The notes beneath the pieces were generated by a model that had not been told where the DNA came from, ran no database searches, and saw nothing but the letters and a program-made list of their open reading frames with translations. A stretch of 8,589 bases of DNA from Chloroflexota bacterium (GTDB taxonomy: Bacteria; Chloroflexota; Anaerolineae; JAADDB01): positions 1 to 8,589 of the forward strand of contig JAADDB010000196.1 of the NCBI GenBank assembly GCA_013154135.1, given 5' to 3'. The position numbers and the translations under genes were made by a program. Every line of letters starts with the position of its first letter. Within the stretch, counting starts at the first letter, position 1. Positions 1-7,917 of this stretch are shown piece after piece.

Positions 1-1719
1 GGACTGGAAGACGGCCCCATCCGCCAGGACATTGCAAAGGCCGTAAGAGCGGCATACCTGGAACTGCCTGTCCGTAAGCCGTCGGAACAGCGCTATCGCT
101 GGGTGCTAAACCTCCCCGCCTTGGGCTGGGCCCGCTGGGAGTGGATCCCCAAGGGCCGCCGCAAGGAACTGGAAGCCCTGGCCCAATCCGCAGAAGCCGA
201 CGCCCCCACGGCCGACCTGTTTCTCGCCTACGCGGAAACCTATGGCCCCAAGCGAACCGTAGGACTGTTTGCCGACATGCTCCTGGCCGGCTTTCGGGAA
301 AGATTGGACTTACCCAAAGGTGACCGCTACCTCTACACCTTGCACCTGAACGGTAACTGGCTAGCACGAGATCCCGCATATCATCGCTACCTGTACCATC
401 ATTATCTGGGTGCCTTGTTTGAGAACGCCCGCCCTGGCACCTGCCACCTCTGCGGTCAGGAGAAAGAACGAGTCACCGACAACACCACCCGCTTTTGGTT
501 CAAGTTCTACATCACCGACAAGCCCGGCTTTGCCAGCGGCTTCCTCAAGGAGAACTTCTACCGCAACTACCGCTTGTGTCCCGAGTGCTACCAAGTGCTC
601 CTAGCCGGGGAGTCGTTCATGCGCACGCGACTGCGCAGTTGGTTGGGTACCCAGGTATACGTCATCCCCGTCTTTCACCTACCCCACGTTCAGCCGCGCG
701 GAAGCGACCTGAACGCTTGGGCTGACTACATTGCGAACCGCTGGCAGGCCAGCCTGACCTTGGAGGGTTGGAAGGCATTTCAACAAAAACTGAAGGCTTA
801 CCAGCGGTTTGAGGATCACAAAGCTGCTTTTCTGTTGGATTTCCTCTTTGTAGAAGGGGACGAACGCTCCACCAAACTCCAGCACTACATCCGCGACGTG
901 CCTCCTTCGCGGCTGGATGAACTGGATGAAGCCCGCAATGCCACCCGCGACTTTGCCGAGCATCATCTCGCGCCTTTAAACACCTGGGACCTCGGCCTGC
1001 GTTCCCTCTTCTATTTATTCCCCATTGGTCGGCGAGGACAGGGACGACAAGCGTTCTTCCAGTTTCTGGAAGCCCTGCTCACCCAACGCCCTGTGGTCTT
1101 CCGTAACCTCATCCCCTTATTCTTGGAAACCGCGTCCATCCACCGCTTCGAGAAGTACGGCGCGTATGTGCACCGTCCGCCCAAGGATTCGGAGTTCATG
1201 CTGCGGGTCTTTTTGGTGCAAACCCAACTGTTACGCATTATGTTGGATCATTTGGCAATGCTCATCCCCTCAGGAGGTGTGTCAATGAGCGATTCTGCTT
1301 TGACCGATGAAGTGCGACGGCTGGTGCCGTCGGATGTGTGGGCCTACATGGAGGCCCTGGACCTGAACCTGGCCGAGCGGGCCCTCTTCCTGCTGGGTAT
1401 GCTGGTGGGTGAGGTCGCGCTCAAACAGCAGACCACTGGTTCCACACCCATTCTCAACAAAATCCACTTCCAGGGCATGGACGCCAACAAAGTGCGCCGC
1501 CTGAGCAACGAAATCCTGGAACAAATGCGCATCTACAAAGCCCTCAACCCTCGGACCAAGGACTTGTTCGCGGCCATGCGCGTGCTGATGGACCAGGCCC
1601 GAAATCTGCTTTCCCCCGCGGAGAACACCTATTGGGTGCTCTCGGGCTACGCGTTCCGCCATCTGCAGCGCTTCGGCCAAAGCCCATCCACTTCAACCGA
1701 AGAACAATCGCAACCATAA
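1..1719 (+). CDS. cas8b: Type I-B Cascade large subunit Cas8b (TM1802/Csh1-like), 5' partial
   Basis: Large subunit of the type I-B surveillance complex, which in this family helps recognise the PAM and recruit Cas3. The frame is open from base 1 to a TAA at 1717-1719, giving 572 visible residues. A GTG at 103 could serve as a start, but the uninterrupted upstream frame and the usual family length (roughly 600-700 residues) suggest the real start lies left of the window. Two Cys pairs, TCHLCG near base 442 and RLCPEC near base 577, form a CxxC-CxxC zinc-finger-like pair typical of TM1802/Csh1 proteins. The C-terminal 144 residues are helical and probably also made separately as Cas11 from an internal ATG at 1285. 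The gene is first in the visible operon, 18 bases before cas7. The family call rests on the Cys motif and on the cas7-cas5-cas3 context; overall sequence is poorly conserved in this family. Confidence 0.88.
   Translation, partial: GLEDGPIRQDIAKAVRAAYLELPVRKPSEQRYRWVLNLPALGWARWEWIPKGRRKELEALAQSAEADAPTADLFLAYAETYGPKRTVGLFADMLLAGFRERLDLPKGDRYLYTLHLNGNWLARDPAYHRYLYHHYLGALFENARPGTCHLCGQEKERVTDNTTRFWFKFYITDKPGFASGFLKENFYRNYRLCPECYQVLLAGESFMRTRLRSWLGTQVYVIPVFHLPHVQPRGSDLNAWADYIANRWQASLTLEGWKAFQQKLKAYQRFEDHKAAFLLDFLFVEGDERSTKLQHYIRDVPPSRLDELDEARNATRDFAEHHLAPLNTWDLGLRSLFYLFPIGRRGQGRQAFFQFLEALLTQRPVVFRNLIPLFLETASIHRFEKYGAYVHRPPKDSEFMLRVFLVQTQLLRIMLDHLAMLIPSGGVSMSDSALTDEVRRLVPSDVWAYMEALDLNLAERALFLLGMLVGEVALKQQTTGSTPILNKIHFQGMDANKVRRLSNEILEQMRIYKALNPRTKDLFAAMRVLMDQARNLLSPAENTYWVLSGYAFRHLQRFGQSPSTSTEEQSQP
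1272..1278 (+). promoter_or_regulatory. Internal ribosome binding site for Cas11b
   Basis: AGGAGGT lies inside cas8b six bases before the in-frame ATG at 1285. It is followed by GTGTCA, close to the GTCCCC that follows the cas7 site, so the core plus spacer resemble a genuine gene start. In the Cas8b frame these bases encode Ser-Gly-Gly-Val (PSGGVSM), probably a linker between the large-subunit body and the C-terminal helical domain. Confidence 0.75.
1285..1719 (+). CDS. cas11b: Probable internally translated small subunit Cas11b (144 aa)
   Basis: Candidate small subunit of Cascade, translated separately from the 3' part of cas8b in the same frame. The sequence shows AGGAGGT at 1272-1278, a 6-base spacer, and ATG at 1285. 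This is the same ribosome binding site and spacing as at cas7 (AGGAGGT at 1725-1731, ATG at 1738). The product begins MSDSALTDEV, ends EEQSQP, and is mainly predicted helix, with a hydrophobic ALFLLGMLVGEVAL stretch near residues 33-46 and amphipathic helices around residues 65-110. Size and helical character fit Cas11. Independent translation of the small subunit from inside cas8 or cas10d is published for I-B, I-C and I-D systems. That it happens here is inferred from the strong site; no separate cas11 gene is present in the window. Confidence 0.78.
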   Translation: MSDSALTDEVRRLVPSDVWAYMEALDLNLAERALFLLGMLVGEVALKQQTTGSTPILNKIHFQGMDANKVRRLSNEILEQMRIYKALNPRTKDLFAAMRVLMDQARNLLSPAENTYWVLSGYAFRHLQRFGQSPSTSTEEQSQP

Positions 1720-1737
1720 GCGTAAGGAGGTGTCCCC

Positions 1738-2784
1738 ATGACGGTCGAACGCAACAGCGAAATCCTGTTCCTGTACGATGCCCGCCTGTGCAATCCCAAC
1801 GGCGACCCTGACGAGGAGAACCGCCCTCGCATGGACTACGAGACCCGGCGCAACCTGGTGAGTGATGTGCGCCTCAAGCGCTACCTGCGGGATTACTGGA
1901 TCGCGTGGAAGCCCGAGGCCTGGACGCAAAAGCCGTGGGAGTATCCCGTGCCCCAGGACGTGTGGGTGCGCACGATGGGTGGAGCAACCGTCTCGGCCAA
2001 GCAACGTATTGACGGTCTGGCCGAAGCCTATGCCCGCGAGAAAGGGCTCAAGAAGGCCAGCACCAAGAACCTGGCCAAGGACCCCGAGTTCCGCCAATGG
2101 CTGCTGGAGCGCCTGATCGATGTGCGCATGTTCGGCGCGACCATGCCCATCGGCGCGGAATCCGAGGGTGGCGCGGGCGGCCATATCACTTACACTGGGC
2201 CAGTGCAATACTCGTGGGGCTACTCGCTGAACCGGGTGGACCTGGTGCCCTCCTCCACCATCACCTCGCACTTCGCGGGCCGCGAGCGGGGCGAAAAGGG
2301 CGAATACGGCACCATGGGCAAGGACTGGCGGGTGAAGTACTCTTTCCTGGCCTTTTACGGCCTGGTGAGCGCGTGGCGGGCCCAGGAAACTGGCTTGCAG
2401 GAGAAAGATATTAAACTGCTGGGCCACTCTCTTATCAACGGCCTGCCCCTAATGGCCACCAGCCGCAGCAAAATCGGCCAGACCCCGCGCCTCTACCTGC
2501 GGGTGGAGTACGCGGACGACGCCACCTTCCTGGGCGACTTCCGGACCCGCCTGCATTTGAGCCAGGAGGAAGGCTTGGAGAGCATCGCCGACGTGGACTT
2601 GGACTTCACCGATCTGGTCACCTGGCTGGCAGAGCACAAGGATGCCATCCGGAACGTGGTCGTCTGGGCCCATGATGAGTTCGCTTCAGGACAGGCCCTG
2701 GTGCCCGCGCTGAAGGATGCACTGGGTGCGGATCGGGTGCAAGACCTCAATGACTTAATGAAGAGAATTCAAGCCTCCTCATAA
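1738..2784 (+). CDS. cas7: Cascade backbone protein Cas7 (Csh2-like, type I-B)
   Basis: Backbone subunit that polymerises along the crRNA spacer and forms most of the Cascade filament. The 348-residue product opens with strand NSEILFLYDARL followed by CNPNGDPDEENRPR (residues 18-31), the hallmark N-terminal motif of the Csh2/CT1132 branch of Cas7 (RRM-like fold). Further family-like segments are DVRMFGATMP near residues 128-137 and YTGPVQ near 152-157, followed by a Ser/Thr-rich SSTITSHF segment. Length is in the usual range. The ATG has a strong site (AAGGAGGT at 1724-1731), which suits a subunit needed in several copies per complex. It sits 18 bases after cas8b and 15 bases before cas5, the standard I-B order. 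Confidence 0.95.
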   Translation: MTVERNSEILFLYDARLCNPNGDPDEENRPRMDYETRRNLVSDVRLKRYLRDYWIAWKPEAWTQKPWEYPVPQDVWVRTMGGATVSAKQRIDGLAEAYAREKGLKKASTKNLAKDPEFRQWLLERLIDVRMFGATMPIGAESEGGAGGHITYTGPVQYSWGYSLNRVDLVPSSTITSHFAGRERGEKGEYGTMGKDWRVKYSFLAFYGLVSAWRAQETGLQEKDIKLLGHSLINGLPLMATSRSKIGQTPRLYLRVEYADDATFLGDFRTRLHLSQEEGLESIADVDLDFTDLVTWLAEHKDAIRNVVVWAHDEFASGQALVPALKDALGADRVQDLNDLMKRIQASS

Positions 2785-2799
2785 CCAAGGAGGACGGCA

Positions 2800-3552
2800 A
2801 TGGGACCCTTAGTCGCCTTTGATCTGGTGGGCCCAATGGCCCACTTCCGTAAGTTCTACACGAATTCCTCGTCCTTGACATACCATGTGCCCCCGCGCAC
2901 CACACTGGCCGGGATACTGGCCGCGATGCTGGGTCTGCGTCGCAACACCTACTACGACCTGTTCAGCCTGGATCAGGCCCGCATCGGCGTCGCTCTACGC
3001 GCTCCCGTGCGCACGCTAGTGCAGACGATCAACCTGCTTCAGACGAAAACGGGCGACTGGCACGGGGGAGACGTGCGCACCCAAATCCCCACCGAGTGGG
3101 TGCTACCCAAAGCCCAGGATCACCGGGCCGTGTTGCGCTACCGCGTCTTCTTCCAGCACGAGAAGCCCAGCCTCACACGGGAAGTGGCCGCGCAGGTGAT
3201 GGAGGCCCGATATGCATATCCCCTCTTCCTGGGCGTGGCTTATTGCCCGGCCTGGGTGGAACACCCCCGTCTGTATGAAGATGACGAGGTGGCATGGGCA
3301 GATGATGATCGCCAGGTGCGGGTAGACACGGTGGTCCCCACGGAGCGGGTGCTGGCAACGCCCCTACGGCCGGGCCTGCGCGTCCTGCCCGACCGGATGC
3401 CCCTGGACTTTCACCCAGATCGCACGTTGCGCGCGATAGCGAATGTCATCTGGGAGGACAGGGGAGATCCCCTACCGCTGAAAGTCTCAGGGCCTCGTTT
3501 CCGGCTGCCAGAGGACGAGGACGACATCTGGCACGTGTTCTTGGAGGTGTAA
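2800..3552 (+). CDS. cas5: Cascade subunit Cas5 (Cas5h/Cas5b, type I-B)
   Basis: Cas5 caps the crRNA 5' handle and bridges Cas7 and Cas8. The 250-residue product begins MGPLVAFDLVGPMAHFRKFY and continues TNSSSLTYHVPPRTTLAGILAAMLGL (residues 21-46). This is the conserved Cas5h N-terminus: an RRM strand, the AHFRKFYTNSSSLTY segment, then the PPRTT turn and a hydrophobic helix. Start choice is supported by AAGGAGG at 2787-2793 just before ATG 2800. I see no Cas6-like or I-C Cas5d-like catalytic signature that would suggest it also processes crRNA. Its stop is one base before the cas3 ATG, so the two are probably translationally coupled. Confidence 0.94.
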   Translation: MGPLVAFDLVGPMAHFRKFYTNSSSLTYHVPPRTTLAGILAAMLGLRRNTYYDLFSLDQARIGVALRAPVRTLVQTINLLQTKTGDWHGGDVRTQIPTEWVLPKAQDHRAVLRYRVFFQHEKPSLTREVAAQVMEARYAYPLFLGVAYCPAWVEHPRLYEDDEVAWADDDRQVRVDTVVPTERVLATPLRPGLRVLPDRMPLDFHPDRTLRAIANVIWEDRGDPLPLKVSGPRFRLPEDEDDIWHVFLEV

Positions 3553-3553
3553 G

Positions 3554-6061
3554 ATGACACGCGCCGAAGCCCGCCCCGGCCAGCCTCTCGTTGAGCACCT
3601 GGGCGAAGTGGCCCGGGCCGCGCGGGAGGCGCTGGACCATCCCGCGCTACGCGCGCGGGACGTGCTCGCGCGCGTAGCCTACCTGGCGGGCGCGACCCAC
3701 GATGTGGGCAAGTACACCACCTTCTTCCAGGACTACCTACACACCAAACGTTCGCACAACGGCCGCGAACACCACGCGTTCCCCTCCGCACTTCTGGCCG
3801 CGTGGTTAGCGCTTCAAACTTGGCCTGAGCGCGACCCCACCCGACGTGAAGCCTATCTGCCTCTCCTCGCCTTCCTCGTTATCCACCGTCACCACGGCCA
3901 CCTCCAGGCCCCGGAGGACCTGGTCCCCCATGTGCCCGACCTGGAGTACGACCTCAGCGCGTGGCTGACAGGAAATCAGGCCCGCCTGCCCAGCACTCTC
4001 CAGCGCTTTGTGGACCAGTGGCGGGACTTGGGGGACCGCACTGAGGTGCTTGTAGAGGAACTGGCCTCGCTGGGGCTGGAGGGCGACGCAGTGCGCGCGT
4101 TCCTCGAGAATCCAGAAACGGTGGGGGAAACGCTGGACACCCTGGAGCGGCTGGGCTACTTTCTGAGCAAGGCCGAAGGGGGATTGAGCGAAGCGGACCG
4201 GGCGCGGTTGGCACTTTGGGGGCAACTTCTCTTCTCCGCGCTCATCGATGCGGACAAGCGCAGCGCGGCCGGGCTGCCACCTTTGCCGCCTCGCCCCCAC
4301 CTGCCCGGCGATCTGGCGGAACGCTATGTGGCCCACAAATATCCCCGGCCCCGCCACGACCTGGACCGGGAGCGGGCCGCGTTCTTCCGCACGGTCACCG
4401 AACGGGCCCGCCAGGTGCCCATCCCCCCGTCGGATCCCCTGGCCCTGACCGCGCCCACGGGCATGGGCAAGACCCTGGCCGCGCTCTCCGCGGCCTTTGT
4501 GCTGCGCGAGCGCCTTGCCGAACACTACGGTGTCACCCCGCGCATCGTGTACGCGCTACCCTTCATCAACCTCATTGAGCAGAATTACGCCGTGGTGGAA
4601 GACATACTCACTTGGGGCCTTCCCGATTTTCCTGCTAACCGTGAGCGCTATTTGATCAAACACCACCACTTGGCGGAAATCGAATATCGCGTGGATGATG
4701 AAAACCTCCCTGTGGCAGAGGCCCTGCTCCTCACCGAGGGCTGGGAAAGCGAGATCGTGGTCACCACCTTCGTGCAGGTCTTTCACACCTTGCTGGGCCA
4801 CCAAAACCGCCTGCTGCGCAAACTGCACAATGTTATCGGCGGCGTCCTCATCCTGGACGAGTTGCAAAGTCTGAAGATGGAGTACTGGCCCCTGGCCCGG
4901 CGGATCTTCCAAGTGCTCCGGGAGGAGATGGGCTTAACCGTGATCCAGATGACGGCCACCCGCCCTCTTATCTTTGTGACTGAGAAGACCCAACCCGACG
5001 AACTCTATCCCGAGCCACAGCAACTCTTCAATTTGATGCACCGCACGGTGTTAGAAGTGGATCTTGCGGAGCGCTCAATAGAAGCCTTGGCCGATGAAGT
5101 GATCGAGATAGCTGAGACACACGATTCAGTGCTGGTGGTGGTCAATACCGTGGGCGATAGCCTGCGGCTGTACCAGACCCTGCGGGAAAAGGATGTCGGC
5201 ACGCCTGTACCGTCCTGGAAGGAAGGTAGGGGCTTCCCCTTAGCAGAGGACGAGCGGGCGCTGGTCTACCTTTCGACCAATATCGTGCCCCTACACCGGT
5301 CCCAAAGATTGGCCTTTTTGCGCGCCTGGTTGGAGGCCAAAGGGCGCGCGGTGTTGGTGGCTACACAGGTCGTGGAAGCAGGGGTAGACCTGGACTTCAC
5401 AGTCGCCGTGCGAGACCTGGGCCCGCTGGATAGCATTGTTCAAGTGGCGGGCCGCTGTAATCGGGAAGGTCGCCGGACACAGGGCTTGGTCTTGGTGCGG
5501 AAGTTGAAAGATTCTAAGGCCAATCTAGTGTATGGTACCGTGCACATGAATGCCGCGCGAGAACTACTGAAAGGCATTGTCCGCCTGGAAGAACCTGAGT
5601 TTGCCAGGCTGGTAGAGCACTATTTTGAAGAAACCCAGCGGTGGAAATCCCAGGAGGAGAGCGACCTGCTTTGGGGTGCCTACCTGGGTTTACGCTACGA
5701 CGGTAAAAACTGCGGCAATGTGCCCTGCCTGAGTAACTTCCGTCTGATCGACGAGATGCCCTCGGTGCCCGTGTTCGTGACCCTGACCGAGGACGACGCG
5801 GCCTGGCTGGCTGAAGTCTTCACCCCCGAGGTATTGGAGGAAGAGGACTTTCGGCGGCGTCGCGAAGCGTACCTGCACCATCGCCGTTACCTGCACGAGC
5901 GGATAATCCAGGTGCCTGAATTTCGGGCTGAGAAGAACCCGCCGCCGGAGTGGCGACCGGGCCTGCGCTGGGTCCCGCTTAATCAATGGGATGAGTTCTA
6001 CGACCTGGAGACCGGCTTCCGCTGGGTCCAGAAAGATCTGGACAGAGCCTGGATTGTATAG
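3554..6061 (+). CDS. cas3: Cas3 nuclease-helicase with N-terminal HD domain
   Basis: Effector recruited to the Cascade R-loop, which unwinds and degrades target DNA. The 835-residue product is a single chain. The HD nuclease occupies about residues 1-240, with likely metal ligands H15 (VEHLGEVA), H49-D50 (ATHDVGKY), H73/H74 (EHHAFPSALLA), HRHHG at 111-115 and Asp in DADK at 232-235. The SF2 helicase follows: Walker A APTGMGKT 300-307, DELQ box 435-438, MTATRP motif III 466-471, VVEAGVDLDF near 607-616, and motif VI QVAGRCNREGRR 630-641. All key residues are present, so it looks active. A C-terminal accessory domain of about 190 residues closes the protein. Its site GGAGGT (3543-3548) lies inside the end of cas5. 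The stop TAG at 6059-6061 overlaps the ribosome binding site of the next gene. Confidence 0.97.
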   Translation: MTRAEARPGQPLVEHLGEVARAAREALDHPALRARDVLARVAYLAGATHDVGKYTTFFQDYLHTKRSHNGREHHAFPSALLAAWLALQTWPERDPTRREAYLPLLAFLVIHRHHGHLQAPEDLVPHVPDLEYDLSAWLTGNQARLPSTLQRFVDQWRDLGDRTEVLVEELASLGLEGDAVRAFLENPETVGETLDTLERLGYFLSKAEGGLSEADRARLALWGQLLFSALIDADKRSAAGLPPLPPRPHLPGDLAERYVAHKYPRPRHDLDRERAAFFRTVTERARQVPIPPSDPLALTAPTGMGKTLAALSAAFVLRERLAEHYGVTPRIVYALPFINLIEQNYAVVEDILTWGLPDFPANRERYLIKHHHLAEIEYRVDDENLPVAEALLLTEGWESEIVVTTFVQVFHTLLGHQNRLLRKLHNVIGGVLILDELQSLKMEYWPLARRIFQVLREEMGLTVIQMTATRPLIFVTEKTQPDELYPEPQQLFNLMHRTVLEVDLAERSIEALADEVIEIAETHDSVLVVVNTVGDSLRLYQTLREKDVGTPVPSWKEGRGFPLAEDERALVYLSTNIVPLHRSQRLAFLRAWLEAKGRAVLVATQVVEAGVDLDFTVAVRDLGPLDSIVQVAGRCNREGRRTQGLVLVRKLKDSKANLVYGTVHMNAARELLKGIVRLEEPEFARLVEHYFEETQRWKSQEESDLLWGAYLGLRYDGKNCGNVPCLSNFRLIDEMPSVPVFVTLTEDDAAWLAEVFTPEVLEEEDFRRRREAYLHHRRYLHERIIQVPEFRAEKNPPPEWRPGLRWVPLNQWDEFYDLETGFRWVQKDLDRAWIV

Positions 6062-6071
6062 GAGGTTTCTC

Positions 6072-6356
6072 ATGACAGCGCCAGAGAAGTGGTACGATGA
6101 GGATAAAGTGGATGATGTGGTTTTGGCCTTGCTCTATTTGAACCTGTGGGAGGACGGCAGGCCGCCCCTTGTCATCTACCGTGCCTGGAAATCCTTCCCC
6201 TGGGAGGTCCTGGACCGGTTGTACGAGAAGGGGTACATTGACAATCCGCGGAGCAAGGCTAAAAGCGTGGTCTTCACCGAGGAAGGCCGACGTCGCGCAG
6301 AGGAACTCTTCTTTCAACTCTTTGGCTTAGACCAGGAAGACAACGCTGAAGAATGA
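6072..6356 (+). CDS. Small DUF6429-like protein inside the cas operon
   Basis: A 94-residue protein of unknown function. I recognise it as resembling DUF6429 by DKVDDVVLALLYLNL near the N-terminus, the block AWKSFPWEVLDRLYEKGYI in the middle, and KAKSVVFTEEGRRRAEELF near the C-terminus. The order helix, helix, short NPRSKAKSVVFT hairpin and C-terminal helix is what a small winged-helix fold looks like, so a nucleic-acid-binding or regulatory role is possible but unproven. A short DGRPPLVIY stretch before AWKSF may be an insertion relative to relatives I remember. ATG 6072 is chosen over an upstream in-frame ATG at 5991 because AGGAGGT (6060-6066) sits five bases before it and the longer form would overlap cas3. 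It lies 10 bases after cas3 and 45 before cas4. It is not a core cas gene. Confidence 0.85.
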   Translation: MTAPEKWYDEDKVDDVVLALLYLNLWEDGRPPLVIYRAWKSFPWEVLDRLYEKGYIDNPRSKAKSVVFTEEGRRRAEELFFQLFGLDQEDNAEE

Positions 6357-6401
6357 CGTGTTTTCCCTTGTGCCCTCTGGGCCTTCGTGTGAGGATCAGC
6401 C

Positions 6402-6914
6402 ATGTCTGAACACATCACCGGCACGTTAGTCTGGTACGCGATGATCTGCGAGCGGGAAGTCTGGCTCATGGCCCATGAGGTGGAACCGGACCGGGACGAC
6501 GCGCGGCTGGAGTGGGGGCGCTTTTTGGGCGAGATGGTCTACCCGCGCAGCCGCCAGCGGGAGATCAGCCTGCCGGGGATGAAACTGGACCTGGTCGAAC
6601 GCCAGGGTACCCGGCTGATTGTGGGTGAGGTCAAGGCCTCGTCCCGATTCCGCGAGGCAAGCCGGATGCAAGTGCTGTTCTACCTGTGGCGCTTGCGCCA
6701 GATGGGCGTGGAGGCCGAAGGCGAATTGCGCTTCCCAGAGGAGCGTCGCCGCGAGCGGGTGGTGCTGGACGAGGAGGGCGAAGCCCAGTTGCGTGCGGTC
6801 ATGGATCGGGTAGAAGCCATCATGCGCCGCCCCACGCCGCCTCCGCCCAAGCGCATCCGCTACTGCCGGTCCTGCGCTTATCGGGAGTTCTGCTGGAGCG
6901 ACGAGGAGGGGTGA
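6402..6914 (+). CDS. cas4: Cas4 adaptation nuclease (RecB-like, Fe-S cluster)
   Basis: Cas4 trims prespacers and helps select PAM-bearing ones for the Cas1-Cas2 integrase. The 170-residue protein has the full signature: N-terminal C16 (WYAMICEREVWLM), C-terminal C155, C158 and C164 (YCRSCAYREFC) for the iron-sulfur cluster, H25, D63 in MKLDLV, E76 and K78 in GEVKAS, and a QxxxY motif at Q90-Y94 (MQVLFY). Length is typical. The start has a GAGGA sequence at 6391-6395. The 45-base gap before this gene is the largest in the operon; I see no convincing promoter or terminator in it. The stop is one base before the cas1 ATG, so the two are probably coupled. Confidence 0.95.
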   Translation: MSEHITGTLVWYAMICEREVWLMAHEVEPDRDDARLEWGRFLGEMVYPRSRQREISLPGMKLDLVERQGTRLIVGEVKASSRFREASRMQVLFYLWRLRQMGVEAEGELRFPEERRRERVVLDEEGEAQLRAVMDRVEAIMRRPTPPPPKRIRYCRSCAYREFCWSDEEG

Positions 6915-6915
6915 G

Positions 6916-7908
6916 ATGGGCAAACGACTTTACGTGCTTTCCAGCGGCACCTTACGCCGCCATCAAAACACCCTGGTGCTGGAGACCGACGAGGGCAAAC
7001 GCTTCTTCCCCATAGAGCAGGTGGAGGAAGTGCACGTATTCGGCGAGGTGACGCTGAACAAACGCCTGTTGGGATTCCTGACGCAACAGCACATCCCCGT
7101 GCACTTCTACGGCCACAACGGCTACTATATCGGCACCTATTACCCGCGGGAACATTACAATTCGGGATACATGATCTTACGCCAGGCCGAACACTACTTG
7201 GATGAGGACAAACGGCTGGACCTGGCACGGCGTTTTGTAGACGGTGCCCTGTTCAACATGCGCAAAGTGGTGCGCTACTACAAAAATCGGGGAAAGCCCC
7301 TGGAAGAAGTGGAACTTGCCATTGAGCGTCACCAAGAACGCATCGCCACGGCAAAGGACATCTCCGCGCTGATGCAAGTGGAAGGCCAGGCCCGGGACGC
7401 GTATTACGAAGCCTTTGACATCATCCTGGACAACGAGGATTTTGCCTTCGAAGCCCGTTCACGCCGCCCTCCTCGAAACCGCATCAACGCGCTCATCTCC
7501 TTTGGGAACACCCTGCTCTACACCGCGGTGCTCTCGGAGATCTACCACACCCACCTGGATCCGCGCATCGGCTTCCTGCACGCGACCAACTTCCGGCGCT
7601 TCACCCTCAACCTGGACGTGGCCGAGATCTTCAAACCCATCCTGGTGGATCGATTGATATTCACCCTCGTGGGCAAAGGGCAACTACGGGCTCGGCATTT
7701 TGACGACGACATGGGCGGGATATACCTGAACGAGTCGGGCCGACGCATCTTCTTGGAGGCCTGGGAAAACCGTCTGAGTACGACATTTCGACATCGGGGC
7801 TTACGACGCAATGTGAGTTACCGGCGGGCCCTGCGGTTGGAACTGTACAAATTGGAGAAGCACCTGATCGGTGAGAAACCGTACACCCCATTTCGGGCAC
7901 GTTGGTGA
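6916..7908 (+). CDS. cas1: Cas1 integrase (type I-B)
   Basis: Catalytic subunit of the spacer integrase, which joins prespacers to the leader-repeat junction. The 330-residue product has an N-terminal beta-rich domain (SSGTLRRHQNTLVLE, then FPIEQVEEVHVFGEVTLNKRLL). The helical catalytic domain follows, with E156 in QVEGQARDAYYEAFD, H222 in GFLHATNFRRFTLNLD, and D234/E237 in LDVAEIFKPILVDR. These correspond to the conserved Glu-His-Asp/Glu metal-binding set, so the enzyme looks intact. The ATG follows the cas4 TGA by one base and has GAGGAGGGG immediately upstream, inside cas4. It is the last gene on this strand. Its usual partner cas2, normally downstream in the same direction, is inverted here. 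Confidence 0.97.
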   Translation: MGKRLYVLSSGTLRRHQNTLVLETDEGKRFFPIEQVEEVHVFGEVTLNKRLLGFLTQQHIPVHFYGHNGYYIGTYYPREHYNSGYMILRQAEHYLDEDKRLDLARRFVDGALFNMRKVVRYYKNRGKPLEEVELAIERHQERIATAKDISALMQVEGQARDAYYEAFDIILDNEDFAFEARSRRPPRNRINALISFGNTLLYTAVLSEIYHTHLDPRIGFLHATNFRRFTLNLDVAEIFKPILVDRLIFTLVGKGQLRARHFDDDMGGIYLNESGRRIFLEAWENRLSTTFRHRGLRRNVSYRRALRLELYKLEKHLIGEKPYTPFRARW

Positions 7909-7917
7909 GAGGGCCAC

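Noticed and set aside
1693..2427. Long minus-strand open frame (244 codons) opposite cas8b/cas7
   Set aside because: It lies antisense to the well-recognised Cas7 gene, has no family-like motif, and is the kind of shadow frame expected in GC-rich coding DNA.
2564..2784. AGGAGG followed by an in-frame TTG at 2575 inside cas7, suggesting a second internal product
   Set aside because: The site is explained by the codons for Gln-Glu-Glu-Gly, the start would be a weak TTG, and no internal product is known from Cas7.
3806..4525. Long minus-strand open frame (239 codons) opposite cas3
   Set aside because: It is antisense to the conserved HD-to-helicase region of cas3, and its translation is rich in Gly, Arg and Gln with no recognisable domain, so it is a composition artefact.
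4853..4864. DELQ instead of DExH in Cas3 motif II as a sign of lost helicase activity
   Set aside because: DE(L/I)Q variants occur in Cas3 helicases, and all other helicase and HD motifs are intact.
5991..6071. Upstream ATG at 5991 giving a longer form of the DUF6429-like protein
   Set aside because: It would overlap the conserved 3' end of cas3, lacks a good ribosome binding site, and adds residues unlike the family; ATG 6072 has AGGAGGT five bases away.
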